Source of the DNA: Blastococcus saxobsidens DD2 | GTDB lineage: Bacteria > Actinomycetota > Actinomycetes > Mycobacteriales > Geodermatophilaceae | NCBI RefSeq assembly: GCF_000284015.1 | Contig: NC_016943.1 | Location: 1,653,541 to 1,717,540 of the forward strand | DNA length: 64,000 nucleotides | Reading direction: 5' to 3' | Shown here: piece by piece, positions 42,240 through 50,323 of the stretch | Position numbering within the stretch: the stretch's first letter is position 1 | Layout of the letters: each line of letters begins with the position of its first letter | The notes under the pieces: model-generated | Database searches by the model: none | What the model was told of the DNA's origin: nothing | Seen by the model: only the letters and a program-made list of their open reading frames with translations | Program-made: the position numbers and the translations under genes

Positions 42240-42691
42240 CACCTGGTTCTCGTCGGCGCCTCCAGATCGGCCCACGGACCTGTGACGGCGAGCCGCCGCG
42301 CCGCGGGGTCGACCAGCTCCGGTGGTACGCGGGTCCAGGGGGTGCCGCGCCAGCCGCAGGTGCAGCCGGCGACCCAGCCGACGACCGCGGCGTCCGGGCG
42401 CCACTGCTCCGCCTGCTCGATCACCTCGAGCCGAACCTGGCCGCTGGTGTGGGCGTGCACGATCCCGTCGCCGCGGAGAACCGTGCCGTTCTGCCAGAGG
42501 CCCTCGGCGGTGCAGCCGTCGCGGTAGGTCAACCGCACCAGGTCGCCGTTGCCCGGCCCGTCGTCGAGTCGGCGGGCCACCAGCACACCGCGGGCGCTGC
42601 TGGTGCCGGCGCCGTGCGCGCCGTCCGCGAACAGCGGCACCACCCAGCCCTCGTGCTCCTGGTCGTCCACGACCGGGCCCATCCATCCCAT
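42239..42691 (-). CDS. Hypothetical island protein, beta-rich
   Basis: A 150-residue protein with ATG at 42691 after GAGGAGGAG. Mostly strands, with a CTCGWRGTPW motif near residue 115 that could bind metal. It begins the three-gene operon 42691-41354. No family is recognised. Confidence 0.55.
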   Translation of the reverse strand: MGWMGPVVDDQEHEGWVVPLFADGAHGAGTSSARGVLVARRLDDGPGNGDLVRLTYRDGCTAEGLWQNGTVLRGDGIVHAHTSGQVRLEVIEQAEQWRPDAAVVGWVAGCTCGWRGTPWTRVPPELVDPAARRLAVTGPWADLEAPTRTR

Positions 42692-42761
42692 CGCTCCTCC
42701 TCTCGGTGCGTGTGTGCAGCGTCGCCGTTCCGGCGCTGACCCGGCCTGTCCGGCTTGGCTT

Positions 42762-42787
42762 CTGTGGATGGCCGTCGTTGTCCACAG
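42762..42787. repeat. Inverted DnaA-box-like pair 1
   Basis: CTGTGGA (42762-42768) and TCCACAG (42781-42787) form an inverted pair. The right half lies in a perfect actinobacterial DnaA-box sequence TTGTCCACA (42778-42786). It sits in the 175-nt gap between the operon and the excisionase gene. Confidence 0.5.
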
Positions 42788-42866
42788 CCGGGGAGTGGCC
42801 ACCAGGCCTCACCGTGTGCCCAGAGCCGGATGGGGCCCCGTCCAGCCGCCCTCCGGGGGCGCGGAG

Positions 42867-43076
42867 CTATCGGCGCGGGGACTGGGCCGCTTGTGCGTCG
42901 ATCCAGGTGCGCAGGTCGGCGCGGCGGTAGAGGACGCGCCGGCCGAGTCGGAAGCTTTTCGGGCCGGTGCCACAGTGTCGCCAGTACCGGAGAGTGGCGA
43001 CGGGCGCGCGGAGCACGTCCGCGGCTTCGGTGATGGTGAGCAACTCGGGGTCGTGGTCGGCGGTGAGGTCGGGCAT
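42867..43076 (-). CDS. Excisionase-like helix-turn-helix protein
   Basis: A 69-residue MerR/HTH_17-type protein (LLTITEAADVLRAPVATLRYWRH, then RRVLYRRADLRTWID). This family includes excisionases and recombination directionality factors of integrative elements. ATG at 43076 has GGAG upstream. It likely controls the direction of recombination for an island integrase or recombinase. Confidence 0.75.
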   Translation of the reverse strand: MPDLTADHDPELLTITEAADVLRAPVATLRYWRHCGTGPKSFRLGRRVLYRRADLRTWIDAQAAQSPRR

Positions 43077-43465
43077 GGCTGGCTCCGGAGGTCGTCGGTG
43101 GTGGGCGGTGCCTTCACCACAGAAGGCGCCATTTCGGCCCCGGTGGTGACACTTCACAGCCAGCCTTGTCTCGATGCCTCCAGTTCTGCTCCTGTAGTGG
43201 CGCCCCGGCGCGTTACCCGCCAGCGTTGGAAGCCCTGCATCTCCCGACGCCGGGGTCGGTGCCGGGACAGCCGGTGGACAGCATCGGTACTGCGCCTGAG
43301 TTGGCCCCCGTCCCGATAGGCAGTCCCGGACCGCCTCCAGTTCGTCTCCGGCCGATGCCCGGTTGTTGTCCGCGACGCTGTCGCTGACCGACCTGCCTCG
43401 CTCGTGCGGTGTGAAGCCGTTCTCCGGTAGGCCGACGACAGTCGAGGGACCCGCGTGCCCACAGG

Positions 43466-43536
43466 GACTGGAGGACAACTGGAGGTCCGCTGCTGGCCTG
43501 GGGTTCCTCCAGTTGTCCTCCTGTTGTCCTCCAGTC
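43466..43536. repeat. Inverted repeat cluster GGAGGACAAC
   Basis: The left arm GGAGGACAACTGGAGG (43470-43485) is perfectly complementary to 43506-43521. A further half copy (43525-43536) is complementary to the left arm from 43466. Two alternative cruciforms are therefore possible. Such arrays are typical of replication-initiator or repressor binding. Confidence 0.5.
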
Positions 43537-43585
43537 AGCGGATGCACAGGCCGCGAGCATCGGGGCGCTCGCGCGCAATTGGTCC

Positions 43586-43611
43586 CTGTGGACGACGGCT
43601 TTTGTCCACAG
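43586..43611. repeat. Inverted DnaA-box-like pair 2
   Basis: CTGTGGAC (43586-43593) and GTCCACAG (43604-43611) form an 8-bp inverted pair with a 10-nt spacer. The right half contains TTGTCCACA at 43602-43610. It mirrors pair 1 at 42762-42787. Confidence 0.5.
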
Positions 43612-43947
43612 CGCCCGGGCGGACGCCCTGCGGCGGGCGCCGGCGTGGCCACGCTCGACTCATGGCGCTGGACACCGCACCCGGAGCACGGCGAGACGGC
43701 GGGGCATGTGGTCGGTCCGCGGGGGGCCTGCGCGACGTGTCAGCTGATCGAGATTCGCTATCCGGTGGGCGCGCCGTCGATGTCGTCGCGCCGCGTCCGG
43801 TGGGGCGGGGCCAGGAGCTCCCTTCGGGCCACGCTGCGCGTGGCGCCGGCTGCGCCGTCGTCAAGGTCCGCCTGCGGCGGGCTGTCCTTGCTGGTCCCCC
43901 GACCCGTCCGGCAGCTCAGCGTAGGGGCCTCCCGCGCCGTCTCCTCC

Positions 43948-44011
43948 CGACCGGACCAAGATCCTTCCGCCCTTCGGGCGCTGCGCTGCGGAAGCAGTCT
44001 TGGTCCGGTCG
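43948..44011. repeat. Long hairpin with CCGGACCAAGA arms
   Basis: A perfect 14-bp inverted repeat (43948-43961 with 43998-44011), plus an inner 7-bp stem (43964-43970 with 43988-43994). The arm motif CCGGACCAAGATC differs by one base from the right-end inverted repeat of the recombinase element (CCGCACCAAGATC). Confidence 0.6.
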
Positions 44012-44064
44012 TCCCCCGCCGTCGCTCCCGGCCCCTGAGCAGAGCTCTTTGCCGGACGGGCCGG

Positions 44065-44090
44065 GGAATGGGTGGCAGGACACCCATTCC
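44065..44090. repeat. 10-bp hairpin upstream of ardC
   Basis: GGAATGGGTG (44065-44074) pairs with CACCCATTCC (44081-44090) over a 6-nt loop, 48 bases before the ardC start. It could attenuate or regulate ardC expression. Confidence 0.55.
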
Positions 44091-44137
44091 GTGGTCCCTC
44101 CCGTACCGGTGTCGGCTCCAGTCCCGGGAGGGTCCAG

Positions 44138-44943
44138 ATGACCAACACCAGCACCAGCAGCACAACGAGGAGCACGGCCAGTCGCACGGGCCGCACCGCG
44201 AGTGGCACCGGCGCGGGCAAGGGGAGGGGGCGGCGGCAGCTCAGCGCGGCGCAGCGGGAGGCGGCCGACAGCGCGCGGGCGGCGAGGATCGCCGCCCTGC
44301 ACGAGCGGATCAGCGAGCGCGTCGAGCAGCTGACCGCCGATCCGCAGTGGCGGGCGATGCTGGATGCCGCCGCGAAGTTCCACACCTACAGCCTCAACAA
44401 TCAGCTGTTGATCGCGCTGCAGGCCGCGCGGCTGGGCATAAGCCCGACCCGGGTCGCCGGGTTCGGCACCTGGAAGGCGCTGGGCCGCAGCGTGGTCAAG
44501 GGGTCCACCGGGCTCGCGGTCCTGGCGCCGTGCACCTACACCCCCAAGGACAGCCGACCCGACACCGGCACCGGGCAGGACACCCGTCAGGCCACGCCCG
44601 CCGCCGCGGCTACGGCGGGGTCGGGGGCGGCGGGGGAGCCGGCCGGCGGGCACGCCGACCAGCCGGCCCGGGGGCGGGTGCTGCGCGGGTTCCGGGTCGC
44701 GCACGTCTTCGACATCTCCCAGACCCAGGGCGATCCGCTGCCCGACATCATCCCCGAGCTGCTGACCGGGAACGCCCCCGCCGCCCTGTGGGGCGCGCTG
44801 GCCGTCCAGGTCGCCCGCCACGGCTACACGCTCACCCGCGAGGCCTGCGGGCAGGCCAACGGCCTCACCGACCCGGCAGCCCGCACGGTCCGGGTCCGCC
44901 CGGATGTCGCCGACGCGCAGGCGGTGAAGACCCTCGCCCACGA
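44138..44943 (+). pseudogene. ardC: ArdC-like antirestriction protein, 5' part (interrupted)
   Basis: The first 268 codons of an ArdC-type antirestriction protein: a Ser/Thr-rich start, then the N-terminal domain (FHTYSLNNQLLIALQ, GTWKALGRSVVKGSTGLAVLAP), then HVFDISQTQGDPLP and RVRPDVADAQAVKTLAH. It ends at the His before the zinc-protease motif. The coding continues at 49038 (ELAHIECGH). The recombinase element lies between the halves. The ATG at 44138 follows GGGAGGG. Reading on into the element gives a 739-codon frame, but the protein loses its HExxH site. Confidence 0.85.
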
Positions 44944-44951
44944 CCTATTGA

Positions 44952-44961
44952 CCGCACCAAG
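44952..44961 (+). repeat. Left terminal inverted repeat of recombinase element
   Basis: CCGCACCAAG, 8 bases inside the left ardC junction. It matches the right-end copy at 49024-49033 in inverted orientation. Confidence 0.65.
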
Positions 44962-45082
44962 CCGGGTCGGTGAGCGTGCGCGGCCGGTTCGCGCGCAGCG
45001 GACTCGCCGTCGCGGGTTCGGTTGCGATCATCCGGGCTGGTTGGCTGCTGCGCTCTCTCCACCGATGTGGGGAGGAGCCGCT

Positions 45083-46291
45083 GTGGCGAGGGCCGGGGAG
45101 TGTGATCCGTCACGGGACGTGACGGGGTTGACGGTGGCCGCGGTTGGCGGGATCCGGGTGAGCGACGAGCTGCCCGGGGTGGCGGTGCTCGACGCTGCGG
45201 GGGTGCCGGTGCCGGCGATCGCGGACTACCTGTGCTCATTGCTGGCCAGCGGCGCTGCCACCGGCAGCGTGCGGTCCTACGCGCTCGCGCTGCTGCGCTG
45301 GTGGCGGTTTCTGGCGGCCGTGGAGCTGGGCTGGCAGCGGGCGAGTCGGGTCGAGGCCCGCGACTTCGTGCTGTGGATGCGGCTGGCCGCGACGACTGCC
45401 GGCGGCGCGACGCGCGCCGGCCGGGTGGGAGAGCGGGTCGGGTACGCGCCGGCGACGATCAACCACAACCTGGCGGTGCTGCGCGGCTTCTACGCCGACC
45501 GGATGGCGGCCGGGGACGGTCCGGTGGTCAACCCGGTGCCGGAGGCGGTCGGCCGCGGCGGGCAGCGGGTGGGTGCGCACGCCAATCCGATGGCGCCGCC
45601 GGAGCGGCACCGCCGCGCGCCGCTGCGGCAGAAGACGCCGGCCCGGCTGCCGCGCAGCCTGCCAGATCACTTGTTCGACACGTTGTTCGCGGCGATGCGC
45701 AGTGACCGGGACCGGGCGCTGCTGGCCCTCTACGTCAGCACCGGCGCCCGGGCCAGCGAGCTGCTCGGGGTGAGCGTGGACCGGGTCGACGTGGGCGCTC
45801 AGCGGATCGGGGTGCATCGCAAGGGCAGCGGTCGGCTGCAGTGGCTGCCCGGGTCGGCGGACGCGTTCGTGTGGCTACGGCTCTATCAGCAGCGGCAGGA
45901 CCGGCCGGCCGGGCAGCAGGCGTTGTGGCTGACCCGCCGGGCACCGCACCGGCCGCTGACCTATTCGGCGATGCGGCGGGTGCTGCAGCGGGCCAACGAG
46001 GAGCTGGGCACCGGCTGGACGCTGCACGATCTGCGGCACACCGCGGCCTTCCGGATGGCCGAGGATCCGCGGCTGACGCTGACCGACGTGCAGTGGGTGC
46101 TCGGGCACGCGCAGCTGGCCACCACGCAGATCTACCTGCGTCCACGCGAGGACGCGGTGGTCGCCCGGGTGCTCGAGCACCACCGGGCGCGCGGTGACCG
46201 GCCGGCACGGCAGCCGGCAGCGCCGCCGTCGGGCGGCTACCGCCCGGACTCGCTGCGCGAGCTGCTCGGGCAGGCCCGCGATGCGCGCTGA
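45083..46291 (+). CDS. Tyrosine recombinase (TnpA-like)
   Basis: A 402-residue site-specific recombinase. The N-terminal SAM-like domain (SVRSYALALLRWWRFL) and catalytic residues are visible: Arg223 in GARASELLG, Lys247 in HRKGSG, His315 and Arg318 in LHDLRHTAAF, His342 in VLGHAQLATTQ and the nucleophile Tyr351 in IYLRP. The frame is open back into ardC; I take the GTG at 45083, preceded by GGGGAGGAG. Its end overlaps the second recombinase by 11 nt. Confidence 0.88.
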   Translation: MARAGECDPSRDVTGLTVAAVGGIRVSDELPGVAVLDAAGVPVPAIADYLCSLLASGAATGSVRSYALALLRWWRFLAAVELGWQRASRVEARDFVLWMRLAATTAGGATRAGRVGERVGYAPATINHNLAVLRGFYADRMAAGDGPVVNPVPEAVGRGGQRVGAHANPMAPPERHRRAPLRQKTPARLPRSLPDHLFDTLFAAMRSDRDRALLALYVSTGARASELLGVSVDRVDVGAQRIGVHRKGSGRLQWLPGSADAFVWLRLYQQRQDRPAGQQALWLTRRAPHRPLTYSAMRRVLQRANEELGTGWTLHDLRHTAAFRMAEDPRLTLTDVQWVLGHAQLATTQIYLRPREDAVVARVLEHHRARGDRPARQPAAPPSGGYRPDSLRELLGQARDAR

Positions 46292-48797
46292 GACCACCGG
46301 CCGCCAGTCCGGTCAGGAGCTCGTAGAGCAGGGCGTCGATTCCGGGGCGGACCGTTACGTCGATGCGGTGCCGGCGCCGCGCGGACGTGGCCCGCGCACC
46401 GCCCGCCGGCCGTCCGAGCAGCACGACTTCCGCACGCCGACGCTGCCGACCCCGATCCTGGCGCGGCCGAGCGTGTGGCCGGAGACCGCCCGCAGCCGCA
46501 GCGAGGTCCTCGCCGCGCTGGACGAGCTGGGCGGTGGGGTGCCGGTCAAAGAGCGGCGCCGCCGTCGCGCCGCGGTCGGACTGCTGCTGGACTGGCTGCA
46601 GACCTTTCCCGGCGGGTCCTGGCAGCAGCGCTGGCAGGCCTGCGGCGCGGACGCCGCCGGCTCCGACTGGGCCGACCTGGTGGACGTCGACGGGCTGCAG
46701 ACCGGCCCTGACCGCCGCGCACAGCTCACCGGGGCGGTCGGCCGGCTGATCGTGCTCGGCGCGCTGCGGCCGAGCTACGCCTGGCTGTATGCGCTGCGCT
46801 CGGCCAGCGTGCTGGAGCGGTTCCGCGCCCGCCACGACCCGGACGGGTTCGCCGCGCTGGACGCCCTGTTCACCGAGGACGACACGCGGTTGACCCCGGC
46901 GGATCGGCGGCTGGCCTTCTGTCAGCTGACCCGCATCCTCATCCACAACGGCGGCCGGCTCGCTGACGTCACCCTTGCCGACTGCGTGGAGGCCTACCGG
47001 GCGCAGGCCGGATACAGCCAGCGCCGGCACAGCTACTGGTACGTGCTGTTGCTGCGGGCCGGCATCCTGCCGCCGGGCAGCCCACCGAGCATCTGGGCGG
47101 CCAGCCGACGCGGGCAGCTGACCGTGGAGGAGCTGGTCGACGGCTACGACGTGGAGTGCCGTCCGGTCCGCGACCTGCTGGTGGACTACCTGCACGAGCG
47201 GCAGGCCGGCATGGACTACGCCTCGCTGCGCCAGCTGGCGACCAAGCTGGTGCTGCTGTTCTGGCGCGACCTGGAACTCCACGAACCGGGCATCGACTCG
47301 TTCCAGCTGTCCCAGCAGATGGTGCGGGGTTGGAAGAGCCGGCTGGGCGAGATCCGCTATGGCAACCACCGGATCGGGGAACGCCGCGAGGACCCGCACG
47401 CGATCCTGATGGCGGTGCGGGCGTTCTACGCCGACCTGACCCACTGGGCGCTGGAGGAACCGCTCCGTTGGGGGCGGTGGGTCGCTCCCAACCCGGTCAG
47501 CGCCAACGACCTGCGCGGAATGGGCAAGCAGCGCACCCGCACCACCGCCCGCATGCACCAGCGCACCCGCACCCAGGCCTCGGGGCTGCCCGCGCTGGTC
47601 GACGCCGCCGAGACCGGTCGGCGGACTGCGGCGGCGCTGCTACAGGCCGCCTCCGCCGTCGCTCCCGGCGAGACCTTCGACCTCGACGGAGTGCAGCGGC
47701 GGCGCTCGGCGGTCGCGACCGGCCAGCGCGCCGCCAGCACCCGGCGACCTGGCGTCGTCTACGTCGACGACCCCGACGGCGGCCCGCGGTGCAACCTCAC
47801 CCTCGCCGAGGACAACGCGTTCTGGACCTGGGCCATCGTCGAGGTGCTCCGGCACACCGGGATGCGCATCGAGGAGATGCTCGAGCTCACCCACCGGGCC
47901 TTCGTCGCCTACACCGTGCCCGACACCGGCGAGGTGGTGCCGCTGCTGCAGATCGTGCCATCGAAGACCGACCGGGAACGGCTGCTCGTGGTCAGCCCCG
48001 AGCTGGCCGACGTGCTCGCCGCCGTGATCGCCCGAGTGCGCGCCGGCCACCAGCAGATCCCGCTGGTCTCCCGCTACGACCACATGGAACGCGTGCACAG
48101 CTCCGCGCTGCCGTTCCTGTTCCAACGCTGGTGGGGCGCCTCGGCGCACTGCCTGACCCACCACTACGTGCGGGTGCTGCTCGACCGGCTGGTCACCGCC
48201 GCCGGGCTGACCGCTCCCGACGGCACGCCCATGCGGTTCTCCCCGCACGACTTCCGGCGGCTCTTCGCCACCGAAGCCGTCGCCGCCGGCCTGCCGATCC
48301 ACATCGCGGCGAAGATCCTCGGCCACCAGACGCTGGCCACCACCCAGATCTACGTCGCCGTCTATGACTCCGACGTCGTCGAGCACTACCGCGGCTTCCT
48401 CGCCCGGCGCAGGGCGGTGCGACCCAGCGAGGAGTACCGCGAGCCGACCGACGCCGAATGGGACGAGTTCCTCGGCCACTTCCAACGGCGCAAGGTCGAG
48501 CTCGGCGTCTGCGGGCGCGCCTACGGCACCCCCTGCCAGCACGAGCACGCCTGCATCCGCTGCCCCATGCTGCGGCCCGACCCCGCGCAGCAGCACCGGC
48601 TGGAAGAGATCAGAGCCAACCTCCACGCCCGGCTGGCCGAGGCCAAGGATCAGGACTGGCTCGGCGAGGTCGACGGCCTGGAGACCAGCCTCGCCGCGGC
48701 CGAACAGAAGCTCGCCCAGATGCGCCGCAGCCGAACGACCACCGACCTCGGCCTCCCCGCCATTCCAGCCACCCCAGCGGCCATCACACCGCCATGA
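46281..48797 (+). CDS. Large tyrosine recombinase (TnpB-like)
   Basis: An 838-residue recombinase with a long N-terminal region and a C-terminal catalytic domain: Arg529 in GMRIEEML, Lys562 in PSKTDRERL, His656 and Arg659 in SPHDFRRLF, His682 in ILGHQTLATT and Tyr691 in QIYVAVY. The tail has a Cys cluster (CGRAYGTPC, ACIRCPM) and a coiled coil. Size and tail resemble TnpB of Tn554-type elements. The ATG at 46281 lies inside the end of the first recombinase gene; its stop overlaps a mini-ORF (ATGA). Confidence 0.87.
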   Translation: MRAETTGRQSGQELVEQGVDSGADRYVDAVPAPRGRGPRTARRPSEQHDFRTPTLPTPILARPSVWPETARSRSEVLAALDELGGGVPVKERRRRRAAVGLLLDWLQTFPGGSWQQRWQACGADAAGSDWADLVDVDGLQTGPDRRAQLTGAVGRLIVLGALRPSYAWLYALRSASVLERFRARHDPDGFAALDALFTEDDTRLTPADRRLAFCQLTRILIHNGGRLADVTLADCVEAYRAQAGYSQRRHSYWYVLLLRAGILPPGSPPSIWAASRRGQLTVEELVDGYDVECRPVRDLLVDYLHERQAGMDYASLRQLATKLVLLFWRDLELHEPGIDSFQLSQQMVRGWKSRLGEIRYGNHRIGERREDPHAILMAVRAFYADLTHWALEEPLRWGRWVAPNPVSANDLRGMGKQRTRTTARMHQRTRTQASGLPALVDAAETGRRTAAALLQAASAVAPGETFDLDGVQRRRSAVATGQRAASTRRPGVVYVDDPDGGPRCNLTLAEDNAFWTWAIVEVLRHTGMRIEEMLELTHRAFVAYTVPDTGEVVPLLQIVPSKTDRERLLVVSPELADVLAAVIARVRAGHQQIPLVSRYDHMERVHSSALPFLFQRWWGASAHCLTHHYVRVLLDRLVTAAGLTAPDGTPMRFSPHDFRRLFATEAVAAGLPIHIAAKILGHQTLATTQIYVAVYDSDVVEHYRGFLARRRAVRPSEEYREPTDAEWDEFLGHFQRRKVELGVCGRAYGTPCQHEHACIRCPMLRPDPAQQHRLEEIRANLHARLAEAKDQDWLGEVDGLETSLAAAEQKLAQMRRSRTTTDLGLPAIPATPAAITPP

Positions 48798-48829
48798 GTA
48801 CGGAGACGACGATGAGAAACGGTCCCTAG
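48794..48829 (+). pseudogene. 11-codon ORF coupled to TnpB-like gene, possible tnpC remnant
   Basis: The ATG overlaps the recombinase stop (ATGA), as expected for a third gene of the trio, but the frame closes after 11 codons. It may be the decayed start of a TnpC-like gene or a spurious overlap. Confidence 0.3.
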
Positions 48830-48954
48830 CGAGAGGGCCGCGAGCGACGGCTGCTCCGCGGCGGCTTCGGGTAGCCGCGACCGATCTTCCAGGTCCCGTC
48901 ATCGCGATAGATCAGGCCGAGGTACTGGCCAACCCTTCGGAGCCAAGACGCCAC
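48826..48954 (-). CDS. Small ORF in the right arm of the recombinase element
   Basis: A minus-strand frame of 42 codons from GTG 48954. It has an aromatic-rich core (WLRRVGQYLGLIYRDDGTWK) and a basic tail. Its composition looks protein-like rather than random, but there is no clear ribosome-binding site. No family is known. It could be a small accessory factor. Confidence 0.35.
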   Translation of the reverse strand: MASWLRRVGQYLGLIYRDDGTWKIGRGYPKPPRSSRRSRPSR

Positions 48955-49023
48955 GTCAACACGTTAGTGCGCCCTGCGCTGCACCGGTCCGGCCGGTCAC
49001 CGCGATCGTCTGCACACAACGAT

Positions 49024-49033
49024 CTTGGTGCGG
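49024..49033 (-). repeat. Right terminal inverted repeat of recombinase element
   Basis: CTTGGTGCGG, the reverse complement of the left copy, 4 bases from the right ardC junction. Beyond the repeat the inner sequence differs between the two ends. Confidence 0.65.
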
Positions 49034-49037
49034 AAAA

Positions 49038-49379
49038 GAACTGGCGCACATCGAGTGCGGCCACACTGCCGAGGGCTACGACTACCGCGGGTGCCGTGGG
49101 CGGGCGGAGGCCGAAGCCGAGTCGGTCGCCTACATCGTCACCGCCTGGGCCGGGCTGGACGCCGGCGCCTACACCGTCCCCTACGTCGCCGCCTGGTCGG
49201 CCGGGGACACCGACGTCGTCCGCGCCGCCGCGGCCACGGTGACCGCCGCCGCCGGCCGCATCCTCAGCCACCTCGACGAGGCCCAGAGCACCGAGAACGC
49301 GCTGGGGGACTGGGAGACCGCCCCGCTCGCCGGACCGGTCCCGCCGCCCGAGGGCGCCCGCGTCCTGGCCACCGCCTGA
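49038..49379 (+). pseudogene. ardC: ArdC-like antirestriction protein, 3' part
   Basis: 114 codons (113 residues and the stop) starting with ELAHIECGH, the zinc-binding HExxH half-motif and downstream His. AEAEAESVAYIVTAWAG and a Ser/Asp-rich C-terminus follow, ending at TGA 49377. It is the missing end of the gene begun at 44138. No start codon or ribosome-binding site precedes it, so it is presumably untranslated while the element remains inserted. Confidence 0.85.
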
Positions 49380-49395
49380 GCGGGGAGAGCGCGAC

Positions 49396-50240
49396 ATGAC
49401 CGCCACCAGCACCCCCACCGAGGGCACCGCCACACCGCAGGGCATCGAAGGAGAACCCGCCATGACCACTACCACGACAGTTGCCGGCCTGACCACCGGC
49501 CGCGACAGCACGCCCGACGAGCCTTCCACCACCGGAACCGCCCGACGTGCCGGGAGCGAGTACAGCGAGGCCGAGCACGTCGACCCGGCCGGCACGGGCA
49601 GCGCACGCGCCGGGACGGCCGAGGACAGCGGGCGGGCACACCGGCTGGTGTGGCTGGACCCCAGGGAGCTGGCCGTGCACCCCCGCAACGTCCGCGACGA
49701 CCTCGGCGACCTGTCCGGGCTGGCCGACTCCATCGCCGCCCAGGGCGTGCTGGAGGCCCTCACCGTGATCCCGCACGCCGCCGCCGACGGAGCGCCGGGC
49801 CACCAGATCGTGGCCGGTCACCGCCGGGCGGCCGCCGCGCTCCTCGCCGGACTGACCGCGGTGCCGTGCGTGCTGCGCCCCGACCTCGCGAACGACGGGA
49901 ACGCCACCGACGGCGACCGGGCCGCCGAGGCCCGGCAGGTGGGGGTGCTCGCCGAGAACCTAAACCGCCGCGGTCGCCGGTGCGGGGCTGACCCTGGACC
50001 AGGCCGCCGCCGTCGCTGTCTACGGGGGCCATCCCGGGACCACCGCCACCCTGATTCGCGGCAGCGGGGGAGGGGCGGGGCGGTTCGCCCACGCGCTGAT
50101 CCGCGCCAAGCAGGCCCGCGCCGAAGCGGAGCAGGCAGCCGCGTTGCTTGCCAAGCTGACCGCAGCCGTGCGCACCGTCCTGGACGAGGACCGGCCACGC
50201 CCGCAGCTGGCTGGGGTAGCCGCCAGGGCCGGGATCCACG
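49396..50240 (+). pseudogene. ParB-like island protein with frameshift and internal deletion
   Basis: The first part is a ParB/Srx-type N-domain after a Thr-rich leader: VWLDPRELAVHPRNVRDDL, SIAAQGVLEALTVIP, then IVAGHRRAAAALLAG and VGVLAENLNR. Near 49973 the frame breaks. A later frame continues with AGLTLDQAAAVAVYGGHPG and RFAHALIRAKQARAEAE, which fit the C-terminal part of such proteins, but the helix-turn-helix region between them is missing. The ATG at 49396 follows GGGGAGAG. It begins 16 nt after ardC, so the two probably shared a transcript. Confidence 0.75.
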
Positions 50241-50323
50241 CCAGGGGCTCCTCCCTGACAGCACCGGGCCGCAATCCATGCGCTGGCCTCAAGAACTGCG
50301 TCATATATGCCGATACGACCCGG

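Larger units (their letters stand above)
43077..44137. other. Structured non-coding block, candidate replication or transfer region
   Basis: About 1.06 kb without a convincing gene. It holds a 16-bp inverted repeat, a DnaA-box-like pair, a 14-bp hairpin (43948-44011), a 7-bp hairpin at 43828-43844 and a 10-bp hairpin just before ardC. This density of inverted repeats is what plasmid or ICE origins and regulatory regions look like. I cannot tell which. Confidence 0.45.
44944..49037. mobile_element. Tandem tyrosine-recombinase element inserted in ardC
   Basis: About 4.09 kb separate the two halves of ardC. The junction sequence GA is present at both ends (44942-44943 and 49038-49039), so simple removal restores the reading frame through HELAH. 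The element carries a 402-residue and an 838-residue tyrosine recombinase in overlapping order and 10-bp inverted repeats near both ends. This resembles Tn554-like elements (TnpA plus TnpB), or recombinase-in-tandem elements. A third, TnpC-like gene is not intact. Exact ends could be off by a few bases. Confidence 0.8.

Noticed and set aside
43466..43536. CRISPR-like array
   Set aside because: The GGAGGACAAC units are inverted, not direct, with no regular spacers and no cas genes nearby.
43645..44137. Plus-strand frame with a Trp/His/Cys-rich start (GTG 43645) near the hairpin block
   Set aside because: The first 40 codons look protein-like, but the frame then becomes Arg/Ser-rich, crosses strong hairpins and has no stop until it runs into ardC out of frame.
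46194..46280. Longer N-terminus for the large recombinase
   Set aside because: The extra 29 codons overlap the first recombinase in another frame and are Arg-rich; the ATG at 46281 fits better.
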